Assembly (NCBI RefSeq): GCF_019219095.1
Contig: NZ_JAHUWH010000009.1
Span: 1-64,000, forward strand
DNA from: Acidovorax sp. sic0104
GTDB lineage: Bacteria; Pseudomonadota; Gammaproteobacteria; Burkholderiales; Burkholderiaceae_C
Direction: 5' to 3'
DNA: 64,000 bases
Position numbers and translations under genes: made by a program. The notes under the pieces were generated by a model. That model worked only from the letters and a program-made list of their open reading frames with translations. It was not told where the DNA came from and made no database searches. Positions 36,046 to 43,886 of the stretch are shown one piece after another (the first letter of the stretch is position 1; every line of letters starts with the position of its first letter).

Positions 36046-38046
36046 ATGCCTGATCCGTCCACCGCCGACCCCATGACCTCCACCTCCGCTGCCCCGTCCC
36101 TCGTATCCGCACCGTCCCTGAACCCGCCTTTCGCCCGGGTGGCGAGCATCCGCAGCCTGGCCGACGTCGAGCGCCTGGAAGCCCGGCCCCTGGCCGAAGC
36201 GCTGCCGGTGCAAAGCACCTACGAAATTTTCCGCAATGCGGCCCACGCGTTCGGCGACAAGACCGCGCTGACCTTTCTGCCCACCGCCAACCCGCTCGAC
36301 GCGCCATTGCGCTGGTCGTTCAACGACCTTCTGGCGGGCATCCACCAGACCGCCAATCTGCTGCACTCGCTGGGCGTGGGGCCGGGCGACGCGGTGGCCG
36401 TGCTGCTGCCCGGCTGCCTGGAATACCACCTGGCCCTGTGGGGTGGCGAGGCGGCGGGCATTGTGCAGCCGCTCAACCCCATGCTCACCGACGAGAAGAT
36501 CGCCGCCATGATGACCCTGGCGCGTGCCAAGGTGCTGATCGCGTGGGGCGACGAGGCCACCGAAGGCGATGCGGGCCTGTGGGCCAAGGCCCTGCGCCTG
36601 CGCGGCCAGGTGCCGACGCTGACCACCGTGCTGCGCGTGGCGCCGCATGATGAGGTACAGAACGCAGCCCCTGCGCTGCCCCAGGGCGTGGTGGACATCG
36701 CGGCCCGCACCGCGCATCCTGCAGACCACCTGGTGAGCGGGCGGCGCATTGCGGCCACCGACATCGCCGCGTACTTTCACACCGGAGGCACCACGGGTGC
36801 ACCCAAGCTGGCGCGCCACAGCCACGGCGCGCAGGTGTTCACCGCCTGGGGCAGCGTGCAGATGCAGGGCATCACGCCGGGCGACGTGGGCATCAACGGC
36901 TACCCGCTGTTCCATGTGGCGGGCGTCCTGCCGGGCTCCCTGGCCGCGCTGTCGGCGGGGGTGGAGACCATCATCCCCACCACCGGCCTGTTCCGCAATC
37001 GCGAGGTCATCGCCAACTACTGGCGCCTGGCCGAGCGCTACCGCTGCACCTACCTCTCGGCCGTGCCCACGGTGCTGGCGGCGCTGGCCAACGTGCCGCT
37101 GGATGGCGCCGACATCCGCTCGCTGCGCTACTGCCGCACGGGCGCGGCCATCCTGGCGCCCGAACTGGCGGCGCGCTTCGAGCGGCTGTTCGGCCTGCAT
37201 GTGCACGAAAGCCTGGGCATGACGGAGATGGCGGGCATCTCCACCATCACGCCGCCGGGCGTGGATGCCCCCGCAGGCTGCGTGGGTTGGCGGCTTCCGT
37301 ACACGCAGCTGCGCATCGTGGCGCTCGATGCGCACGGCAATGCGTCGGACCAGGACATGCCGCCCGGCGAGCCCGGCATGGTGCTGTTCAAGTCGCCCAA
37401 CCTGTTCTCGGGCTTTCTCGATGCGGCCGACACGGCCCGCGCCTTCACGCACGACGGCTGGCTGGCCACGGGCGACCTGGGCTTTGTGGATGGCGAAGGG
37501 CGGCTGCACCTGAGCGGCCGCTCCAAGGACCTCATCATCCGCAGCGGCCACAACATCGACCCCAAGGTGATCGAGGACGCCCTGGGCGCGCACCCCGCCG
37601 TGCAGCTGTGCGCCGCCGTGGGCGCGCCCGACGCCTATGCGGGCGAACTGCCCGTGGCCTACGCCACGCTGGTGCCGGGCGCCGAGGCGACCGAGGCCGA
37701 GCTGCTCGCCTTCACCGCCGGGCGCGTGGACGAGGCCGTGGCCCGCCCGCGCTGGGTGCAGGTGCTGGACACCATGCCGGTGACCAACGTCGGCAAGATC
37801 TTCAAGCCCGAGCTGCGCCTGCGCGCGGCCTGCCACACGGTGGCGGCCCTGGTGGATGCGGCCTGCGCGGAGCTGGGCGCCGAAGGAGCGCGCGATGTGT
37901 GGCCCGACGGGGACAACGCCGTGCGCGTGGTGGTCGCCAGCGAAGGCAGCCCCGGCGCGGCAGAGGCCCTCAAGGCACGTCTGGACGCTGTGCTCGCGCC
38001 CCTGCCTGTGCGCACCACGGTGCAGGTGGTGCAGGCCAAGGCCTGA
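36046..38046 (+). CDS. AMP-forming acyl-CoA synthetase
   Basis: A member of the ANL superfamily that activates a carboxylic acid with ATP and CoA. The AMP-binding P-loop is YFHTGGTTGAPKLARHSHGA, then YCRTGAAILAPELAARF, the A5 motif HESLGMTEMAGIST, GDLGFVDGEGRLHLSGRSKD, and the C-terminal catalytic Lys context VTNVGKIFKPELR. The substrate, probably a medium or aromatic acid, cannot be told. I start at ATG 36046 (666 residues); ATG 36073 nine codons later is equally possible. The Bug-type receptor gene follows about 125 bases downstream in the same direction, so the two may form a uptake-activation pair. Confidence 0.9.
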   Translation: MPDPSTADPMTSTSAAPSLVSAPSLNPPFARVASIRSLADVERLEARPLAEALPVQSTYEIFRNAAHAFGDKTALTFLPTANPLDAPLRWSFNDLLAGIHQTANLLHSLGVGPGDAVAVLLPGCLEYHLALWGGEAAGIVQPLNPMLTDEKIAAMMTLARAKVLIAWGDEATEGDAGLWAKALRLRGQVPTLTTVLRVAPHDEVQNAAPALPQGVVDIAARTAHPADHLVSGRRIAATDIAAYFHTGGTTGAPKLARHSHGAQVFTAWGSVQMQGITPGDVGINGYPLFHVAGVLPGSLAALSAGVETIIPTTGLFRNREVIANYWRLAERYRCTYLSAVPTVLAALANVPLDGADIRSLRYCRTGAAILAPELAARFERLFGLHVHESLGMTEMAGISTITPPGVDAPAGCVGWRLPYTQLRIVALDAHGNASDQDMPPGEPGMVLFKSPNLFSGFLDAADTARAFTHDGWLATGDLGFVDGEGRLHLSGRSKDLIIRSGHNIDPKVIEDALGAHPAVQLCAAVGAPDAYAGELPVAYATLVPGAEATEAELLAFTAGRVDEAVARPRWVQVLDTMPVTNVGKIFKPELRLRAACHTVAALVDAACAELGAEGARDVWPDGDNAVRVVVASEGSPGAAEALKARLDAVLAPLPVRTTVQVVQAKA

Positions 38047-38170
38047 TCCGGCCGACCCGCCGGGCTTCGCCCACCCGTTCTTTCTATCTATCTTTCTTTC
38101 TTGATCTGCCTGTTTTCGCTGCGTTCTGCTTTGCTGCTTTTCCGTCCATAACCATTCCAGGAGACACCGC

Positions 38171-39208
38171 ATGACCACACCGGCCCCGAAGACGACGACG
38201 ACAACGAAGAACATCCACGCGATGAACCGCCGCGCCTGGCTGGGCGCCGCGGCGCTGGCCCTGTCCGCCGGCAGCGGCACGGCCGCGTTCGCGCAGGCCG
38301 CGCCGTACCCGAGCAAGCCCATCAAGGTGGTCGTGCCCTTTGCCGCGGGCGGCGCCACCGACGTGCTGGCGCGCGTGCTGGCCGAGAAGATGGCCGTGGG
38401 CCTGGGCCAGCCCATGGTCATCGACAACAAGCCCGGCGCGGCCGGCATCATCGGCACCGACGCGGTGGCCAAGGCCGCGCCCGACGGCTACACGCTGCTG
38501 CTGGGCCTGAGCAATTCGATGCTCACCAACCAGTTCCTGTACACCAAGCTGCCTTACAGCCCCGAGCGGGACATCGCGCCCATCTACCAGATCGCGATCG
38601 CGCCGCTGGTGCTGGTGGCCCACCCCAGCGTGCCCGTGGCCACGGGCCCCGAGCTGCTGAAATACGTGGTGGCGAACAAGGGCAAGGTGGCCTACGGCTC
38701 GTACGGCACGGGCGCCTACCCGCATCTGGCCGGCGCGTACATGAGCCAGTCGCAGAACGCCGACATGAGCCACGTGGCCTACCGCGGCGAGGCGCCCATG
38801 GTGCAGGACCTGCTGGGCGGGCAGATCCAGATCGCGTTCGCCAGCGCGCTGCAGGTCAAGCCCCACCTGGAGGCCGGAAAGCTCAAGGCCATCGGCGTGA
38901 GCGGCGAACGCCGCATGGGCACCCTGCCCAACGTGCCCACGCTGGCCGAGCAGGGCCTGAACGACGAGGCTTACCGCGTGGCGGGCTGGCTGGCGTTTGG
39001 CGCACCGGCCGGCACGCCCCCCGCCATCCTGGAGCGCATCGCCGACGAGGTGCGCAAGGCCACGCAGCTGCCCGATGTGGCCCAGCGCATCGCGGCCATG
39101 GGCTTTGATGTGCAGAACAGCTCGCCCGCGCTGTTCTCCGCCGCGATTGCCAAGGAGCGGCCGGTGTGGGAGCGGCTGATCAAGGCATCCGGCGCAAGAC
39201 TTGACTGA
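38171..39208 (+). CDS. Bug-family tripartite tricarboxylate transport receptor (solute-binding protein)
   Basis: The periplasmic binding protein (345 residues) has the family start YPSKPIKVVVPFAAGGATDV, then VIDNKPGAAGIIGTDAVAKA, and the C-terminal ERIADEVRKA block. Bug proteins bind small carboxylates such as aromatic or dicarboxylic acids. The signal sequence holds a twin-arginine (MNRRAWLGAAALAL), so Tat export is possible. AGGAGACACCGC before the ATG at 38171 fixes the start, but a short poly-Thr N-terminus results; ATG 38222 is the alternative. Bug receptors commonly lack adjacent membrane subunits, as here. Confidence 0.9.
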   Translation: MTTPAPKTTTTTKNIHAMNRRAWLGAAALALSAGSGTAAFAQAAPYPSKPIKVVVPFAAGGATDVLARVLAEKMAVGLGQPMVIDNKPGAAGIIGTDAVAKAAPDGYTLLLGLSNSMLTNQFLYTKLPYSPERDIAPIYQIAIAPLVLVAHPSVPVATGPELLKYVVANKGKVAYGSYGTGAYPHLAGAYMSQSQNADMSHVAYRGEAPMVQDLLGGQIQIAFASALQVKPHLEAGKLKAIGVSGERRMGTLPNVPTLAEQGLNDEAYRVAGWLAFGAPAGTPPAILERIADEVRKATQLPDVAQRIAAMGFDVQNSSPALFSAAIAKERPVWERLIKASGARLD

Positions 39209-39295
39209 CCCCCTGAGGCGCTGCGCGCCTTCCCCCTGAAGGGGGACGCCGCCAGCGCGGCGGGGCGGCCCTTGCGCGGCGGCACTGGCATGGCG
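39209..39295. repeat. Modular intergenic repeat, short form (copy 2)
   Basis: CCCCCTGAGGCGCTGCGCGC, then CTTCCCCCTGAAGGGGGACG and CGGCACTGGCATGGCGCC, matching the flanking modules of the longer copies without the central CCAAGCCTGC block. It directly follows the stop of the Bug receptor gene. Confidence 0.6.
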
Positions 39296-39320
39296 CCGCG
39301 CCAACTCTTGCACAAAAACA

Positions 39321-39366
39321 GGCTGTAGCGCTTGTTTTACAAACGCCAACAGCTATCATTTTTGCA
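39321..39366. repeat. Dispersed repeat overlapping the aacS stop codon
   Basis: Read on the minus strand: AAAAATGATAGCTGTTGGCG then TTTGTAAAACAAGCGCTACAG. The TGA stop of aacS is inside this copy (TGATAGCTG), so the repeat forms the gene's 3' end. Confidence 0.7.
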
Positions 39367-41428
39367 GCATTCTCACGCGCTGCGCCGCAAACGCCACATA
39401 CCAGTCCAAACACCCGGGGTTGGCCATCGCGTCCTTGTTGACCACCTTCTCGATCGGCTGGCCCAGCAGCAGCTTCTTGATGGGCAGCTCCTGCTTCTTG
39501 CCGCTCAGCGTGCGCGGCACCTCGGCCACGGCAAAGATGTCGTCGGGCACAAAACGCGGGCTCAGGGCCGTGCGCACGGCGCCGTTGATGCGCGCGCGCA
39601 ATGCGTCGTCGAGCGCGTAGCCAGGGCGCAGCACCACAAACAGCGGCATGTAGCTCTCGCGGCCGAGGTACTCCAGGTCCACCACCAGGCTGTCGAGCAC
39701 TTCGGGCAGCGATTCGACCGCGCTGTAGATCTCGCTCGTGCCCATGCGCAGGCCGTGGCGGTTGATGGTGGCATCGGAGCGGCCGTAGATGATGCAGCCG
39801 CCATTGGCGCCGATCTTGAGCCAGTCGCCGTGGCGCCAGACCGCACCCATGTTCGCGGGGCCGTCGCCACCGCCGGGCTGGCGGCCGTGGCCTGCGGGGT
39901 ACATGTCGAAGTAGCTCGACAGATACCTCGACCCGTCTTTGTCGCCCCACAGGTAGAGCGGCATCGACGGAATGGGCTGCGCGCAGACAAGCTCGCCCAC
40001 CGCGTCCATCACGGGACGACCTTCGGCATCCCACGACTCCACCGCCGCACCCAGCATGCGGCACTGCATCTCGCCGGGCACCTGCGGCATCTCGCGGTTG
40101 CCGCCGATGAAAGCGCCGCAAAAGTCGGTGCCCCCGGAAATATTGTTCCACCAGATGTCGTGTGTGCCCAAGGCCTCGAACTGCGCCGTGCCCCACTCCT
40201 GCACCTCGGGCGACAGCGGCGATCCGGTGGTACCCAGCGCGCGGATGCGGCTCAGGTCGCCGTAGTCCGCGAGCGTGATGCCGGCCTTCATGCAGTTGGC
40301 AAAGAACGCCGCACCGGCGCCGAAGAAGGTCACGCCCGTCTCGGCCGCGAACCGCCACAGCACGCCCCAGTCCGGGTGCTCCTTGCTGCCGCCCGGATTG
40401 CCGTCGTAGATCACGCAGGTGGTGCCCGACAGCAGGCCCGACAGCTGCGCATTCCACATCACCCAGCCGGTGGAGCTGTACCAGTGGTAGCGCTCGCCGA
40501 AGCTGTTGGCCTCATAGCTGCAGCCGATGTCGTTGTGCAGCACCTTGAGCTGCAGCGCCACCAGCACCGTGCCGCCATGGCCGTGCACGATGGGCTTGGG
40601 CAGGCCGGTGGTGCCGCTGGAATAGACGATCCACAGCGGGTGGTCAAACGGCAGCCACATCGGCTCGAAGGCCGCAGTTTCAGCATCATTTTGGGCCGTT
40701 GCGGCCGTCCAGTCTGCCCAGCCAGCTATCGAAACAGAAGCATTCAGATTGCCCACCAGCAGCGCGTGCTGCACACTGGGCAGCGCTGCCCGCAGTTCGG
40801 CCAGGACCCCAATGCGGTCGTGGTCGCGCCCGCCGTAGCTCACGCCATCCACGCCGATCAGCACCCTGGGCTCGATCTGGCGAAAACGGTCCAGCACCGC
40901 ATGCGTGCCCATGTCGGGCGCGCAGATACTCCACACGCCGCCGATGCTCACCGTGGCCAGGAAGGCGATCATCGCCTCGGGCACGTTGGGCAGGTAGGCC
41001 GCCACGCGGTCGCCGGGCTGGATGCCCTGGGCCTTGAGGTGCAACGCCAGCGACGCGACCTGGCGGCGCAGATCGGGCCAGCTCAGTTCGCGGTGCTGGC
41101 CTTTTTCGTTGCGGCTGATGATGGCCGGCAGGCCTGCGGCGTGGGCCGCTTCCACGTGCCGCAGCGCCTGGCGCGCGTAATTCACCTGAGCGCCAGGAAA
41201 CCACTGGGCGCCGGGCATGGTGTTTTCGCCCAGCACGGCGGTGTGGGGCGTGGGCGATTCGATCCGGAAGTAGTCCCACACGCTTTGCCAGAACGCATCA
41301 AGCTCGGTGGTGGACCAGCGCCACAGCGTGTCGTAGCTGTCGAACTGCAGTCCGCGCTGGTCGCGCAGCCAGTTCTGGTACAGGCGGATCTGGGGGATAT
41401 AGGGCGGGGTATTGTGTGTTGTCTCCAT
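39356..41428 (-). CDS. aacS: Acetoacetyl-CoA synthetase
   Basis: AacS activates acetoacetate to acetoacetyl-CoA with ATP. The 690-residue length fits the family. The blocks are WNNISGGTDFCGAFIGGNRE (typical of AacS), the AMP loop IVYSSGTTGLPKPIVHGHGG, YGRSDATINRHGLRMGTSEI, and VPRTLSGKKQELPIKKLLLG with the C-terminal Lys. I start at ATG 41428 (METTHNTPPYIP), where similarity begins. The stop lies in a dispersed repeat, and a second repeat-like segment occurs within the gene near 40719-40742. The divergent neighbour is a TetR gene. Confidence 0.93.
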   Translation of the reverse strand: METTHNTPPYIPQIRLYQNWLRDQRGLQFDSYDTLWRWSTTELDAFWQSVWDYFRIESPTPHTAVLGENTMPGAQWFPGAQVNYARQALRHVEAAHAAGLPAIISRNEKGQHRELSWPDLRRQVASLALHLKAQGIQPGDRVAAYLPNVPEAMIAFLATVSIGGVWSICAPDMGTHAVLDRFRQIEPRVLIGVDGVSYGGRDHDRIGVLAELRAALPSVQHALLVGNLNASVSIAGWADWTAATAQNDAETAAFEPMWLPFDHPLWIVYSSGTTGLPKPIVHGHGGTVLVALQLKVLHNDIGCSYEANSFGERYHWYSSTGWVMWNAQLSGLLSGTTCVIYDGNPGGSKEHPDWGVLWRFAAETGVTFFGAGAAFFANCMKAGITLADYGDLSRIRALGTTGSPLSPEVQEWGTAQFEALGTHDIWWNNISGGTDFCGAFIGGNREMPQVPGEMQCRMLGAAVESWDAEGRPVMDAVGELVCAQPIPSMPLYLWGDKDGSRYLSSYFDMYPAGHGRQPGGGDGPANMGAVWRHGDWLKIGANGGCIIYGRSDATINRHGLRMGTSEIYSAVESLPEVLDSLVVDLEYLGRESYMPLFVVLRPGYALDDALRARINGAVRTALSPRFVPDDIFAVAEVPRTLSGKKQELPIKKLLLGQPIEKVVNKDAMANPGCLDWYVAFAAQRVRMLQK

Positions 41429-41483
41429 GGCGACGCAGCGTACCAGCGGCACGGTGCGCAGGCCAGCCACCCTCGTCACCCGG

Positions 41484-41525
41484 TTGACAGCAGGGTGGAA
41501 TGCACATTTCGTACATTCGTGCTAA
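41484..41525 (+). promoter_or_regulatory. TetR-gene promoter with operator dyad
   Basis: TTGACA (41484-41489) is followed by the 18-bp dyad TTCGTACATTCGTGCTAA (41508-41525), which overlaps the expected -10 area; GCAC/GTGC at 41502 and 41519 form a wider dyad. It lies just before the TetR start at 41536 and resembles the site at 42192-42209. Confidence 0.55.
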
Positions 41526-41535
41526 ATTTCGCCCC

Positions 41536-42147
41536 ATGGACGCCAAAACCCAGAAAGCCGAACTCACCCGCGCCGCCATCGTCGGCGCGGCGCTGGACCT
41601 GGCTGCGGCCGAGGGGTTGGAGTCGATCACGCTGCAGGCCGTGGCCGACCGCGTGGGGCTGTCCAAGAGCGGCGTGTTTTCGCGCGCCGGTTCGCGCGAG
41701 GCGCTGCAGAAGGCGGTCATCGACGAGTTCGGCCACCGCTTCCTGGCCGACGTTTTCGTGCCTGCCATGCAGCAGCCCAAGGGCCTGCCGCGGCTGAACG
41801 ACATCGTGCGCCGCTGGATTGCCCGCACACGCGATGTGGAGGCCTTCACAGGCTGCATCTACACCGCCGGCGCCTTCGAGCTGCACGACCGCGATGGCGA
41901 ATTGCGCGACCAGCTGCATGGCGAGATCACGCGCTGGCGCGCCGCGCTGCGAAGAACGGTGCTGCAGGCGATCGAATCGGGCCACCTGCCGCCCGACACG
42001 CCGGCCGACCAGTTGGTGGGTGAGATCTACTCGATGATCATGGGCCTGCTGCACGACGTGCGCTTCCTGCGCGACCCGCAGGCCGCGCAACGCACCGAGG
42101 CGTCCTGGGCGCGCCTCCTCAAGAGCTACCAGCCAGCGGCTGCCTGA
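41536..42147 (+). CDS. TetR-family transcriptional regulator
   Basis: The protein (203 residues) has the helix-turn-helix GAALDLAAAEGLESITLQAV then ADRVGLSKSGVFSRAGSREA, and a C-terminal ligand-binding helical domain. It starts at ATG 41536 (MDAKTQKAELTRAAI), after the operator dyad, so it probably represses itself. A sequence matching 14 of 18 positions sits 45 bases downstream of its stop, in front of the microprotein-hydrolase unit. I infer control of that unit by this regulator. It is divergent from aacS. Confidence 0.9.
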   Translation: MDAKTQKAELTRAAIVGAALDLAAAEGLESITLQAVADRVGLSKSGVFSRAGSREALQKAVIDEFGHRFLADVFVPAMQQPKGLPRLNDIVRRWIARTRDVEAFTGCIYTAGAFELHDRDGELRDQLHGEITRWRAALRRTVLQAIESGHLPPDTPADQLVGEIYSMIMGLLHDVRFLRDPQAAQRTEASWARLLKSYQPAAA

Positions 42148-42191
42148 AAGCCGGCCGCGCCATGGAACCTCATGCCCTGTCTTGCCCAAAT

Positions 42192-42209
42192 TTCGCACAA
42201 CCGTGCGAA
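42192..42209 (+). promoter_or_regulatory. Operator dyad TTCGCAC-AACC-GTGCGAA
   Basis: Perfect 7-bp arms with a four-base spacer, sitting just upstream of the ribosome-binding site AAAGGAG of the microprotein gene. It matches the site before the TetR gene at 14 of 18 positions. This is a likely TetR operator. Confidence 0.6.
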
Positions 42210-42223
42210 GAAAGGAGAATGCC

Positions 42224-42337
42224 ATGTTGATCATCCTCGGACTGGCGGCCGTCGTGGCTGCCGCGCGCGCCCTGAAGGCGCTGCGCGAAACCCTGGCCCG
42301 GCTGCCACGCAGCAACCGCGACTGGATCTTCTACTGA
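42224..42337 (+). CDS. 37-residue microprotein with one hydrophobic segment
   Basis: An excellent ribosome-binding site (AAAGGAG, seven bases before the ATG) starts a 37-residue frame: MLIILGLAAVVAAARALKAL then a basic/aromatic end, RETLARLPRSNRDWIFY. The first 14 residues are hydrophobic and the rest is positively charged, as in small membrane-anchored peptides. It is between the TetR gene and the alpha/beta hydrolase, directly behind an operator-like dyad, so it is probably the first gene of a TetR-controlled operon. I do not recognise it. The length is below the usual annotation cutoffs. Confidence 0.6.
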   Translation: MLIILGLAAVVAAARALKALRETLARLPRSNRDWIFY

Positions 42338-42417
42338 ACACGTTCTGACACGCCGGGCGGGCTGTCCGGCAACCGACCCGCTTGTCCCTTGTTCCCGCCA
42401 AATTCCGGAGCACCACC

Positions 42418-43380
42418 ATGAGCCACTCCAATGCACTGCAGGCGACCACACACTTCTACGGCGCACATGCCGGCATGCGACTGCTGCGCGCGGCGCTGGG
42501 CGCCGCCGAGCGGCTGTGGCCAGCCCTGGCCGTGCGCGCGGCCTACCGCCTCTTTGGCACTCCCCTTCCGCTGCGACGGCCGGGGCGCAGCGCCGCACCC
42601 GCAGGCGCCTGGCGCACCGAACACTGGCCTTTCGAAGACGCCGAAATCACGCTCTATCTGCCCCAGGCCCAGCCGCATGGCCCCACGGTGCTGCTGCTGC
42701 ACGGCTGGGGCGGCCATGCGCGCCAGATGCTGCCGCTGGCCGACGCCCTGACCGCGCGCGGCCTGCGGCCAGTGCTGGTGGACCTGCCCGCGCACGGCGG
42801 CAGCCGGGGCCGCGTGAGCAACCTGCCGCAATTCGCCCGTGCCATCGAGTACACCACCGCCCGCCTGCACGCGCAGGACGCGGCGCCCCACGCCGTGGTG
42901 GCCCATTCGCTCGCGGCCAACGCAGCGGCCCACGCAGCCAGCCGGGGCCTGGCCACCGGGCGCCTGGTGCTGCTGGCGCCTCCTGCCTCGCCGCACGAAT
43001 ACACGCGCCTGTTCGCCCAGGTCTTTGGCCTGACCGAGCGCACGCGCGCCGCCATGCAGCGGCGCATCGAGGCACGCGAGGGCATCCTGATGCGCCAGTT
43101 CGAGCCCCCGGCCGTAGGCCCGCGCATCGCCATTCCCACGCTGGTGGTGCACGACCGGGGCGACCGTATCAACCGTTTTGCCGACGGCGAGGCCTACCGC
43201 GACCACATCGCGGGCGCCACGCTGATGGCCACCGATGGGCTGGGCCACCGCAAGATCCTGCAGCAGGCCGAGGTGCTGGCAGCCGTGGCGCACTTCGTGG
43301 CTGTGCCTGCACCAGCGTTGGCAACAACGCCCGCCTACGCAGGCCCGGCGCCCTCACCCAGCCCACAACCCCTGGCTTGA
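42418..43380 (+). CDS. Alpha/beta hydrolase
   Basis: The 320-residue protein has the oxyanion block VLLLHGWGGHARQMLPLADA, the nucleophile elbow VVAHSLAANAA (Ser present, with Ala at the last glycine position), and later acid/base elements LVVHDRGDRINRF and GLGHRKIL. The N-terminal 60 residues are helical, and the C-terminal tail is Ala/Pro-rich. The substrate is unknown. It starts at ATG 42418 and follows the microprotein by 80 bases; both are probably controlled by the TetR regulator upstream. Confidence 0.87.
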   Translation: MSHSNALQATTHFYGAHAGMRLLRAALGAAERLWPALAVRAAYRLFGTPLPLRRPGRSAAPAGAWRTEHWPFEDAEITLYLPQAQPHGPTVLLLHGWGGHARQMLPLADALTARGLRPVLVDLPAHGGSRGRVSNLPQFARAIEYTTARLHAQDAAPHAVVAHSLAANAAAHAASRGLATGRLVLLAPPASPHEYTRLFAQVFGLTERTRAAMQRRIEAREGILMRQFEPPAVGPRIAIPTLVVHDRGDRINRFADGEAYRDHIAGATLMATDGLGHRKILQQAEVLAAVAHFVAVPAPALATTPAYAGPAPSPSPQPLA

Positions 43381-43886
43381 CTGCGGTATTGCCGGCGCCG
43401 TAGCGCACCCATTGCCTACACTGGCGCCCTTTTTTCGTTTGCGCAAACCCCAGTCACTGTCCACGGACGGTGCGCGCAAATGCCCTGCCTTGCCGCGCCG
43501 CTGGTTCCCACGCGCGCATCGGCTACGGGCCGGGCCATCTCTTCAACCTTGGAGCCTGTTCGGATCTCCCTGGGGATCCTCAACGGGCTCTTGCGATGCG
43601 GCGTTCCGGCAAGCCACCCTTGCGGGTGTGCGTGCCATCCGCCAGGCCCGCCCGTCTTTCCCTCCGAGATGTGCAGCAGCCGCTGCGGTCGCCACCTGTA
43701 TGCATGCATGCGCTTCATTCGTGCAAGGCGCGCAGGTGCCGCAGGTGCCTTGACCGCCCGGTGCGCACAGTGGCACGCTGCTTCTGCGCCGATGCGGCAT
43801 GCCGCATCCCGCACGCCGCAAGCCAGGCAAAGCCCGGCGCACGGCCCGCGCATCTCCTTGTCGATTCAGCAGAAGAAAGGTGATCC
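43381..43886 (+). other. 500-base leader of the BCCT transporter gene, no gene seen
   Basis: No credible coding frame exists on either strand. Two structured elements are visible: a hairpin at 43552-43590 (GAGCCTGTT with AACGGGCTC, then inner GGATC/GATCC) and an 18-bp perfect palindrome GATGCGGCATGCCGCATC at 43791-43808. The ribosome-binding site AAAGGTGATCC precedes the ATG at 43887. I could not match the region to a known riboswitch class. Confidence 0.5.
43791..43808 (+). promoter_or_regulatory. 18-bp perfect palindrome before the BCCT gene
   Basis: GATGCGGCATGCCGCATC lies 78 bases before the start codon; it may be an operator or the stem of a leader hairpin. Confidence 0.35.

Noticed and set aside
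36022-38472. 816-codon antisense frame over the acyl-CoA synthetase gene
   Set aside because: Shadow of a well-conserved gene; Arg/His/Gly-rich composition is typical of antisense GC-rich frames.
40719-40742. Dispersed-repeat insertion inside aacS
   Set aside because: CCAGCTATCGAAACAGAAGC resembles the repeat core, but the segment lies in a variable loop and the frame is intact; the evidence is too thin.
43381-43886. Glycine or other known riboswitch before the BCCT gene
   Set aside because: Hairpins are present, but I could not match any known class core; left as an unassigned leader.
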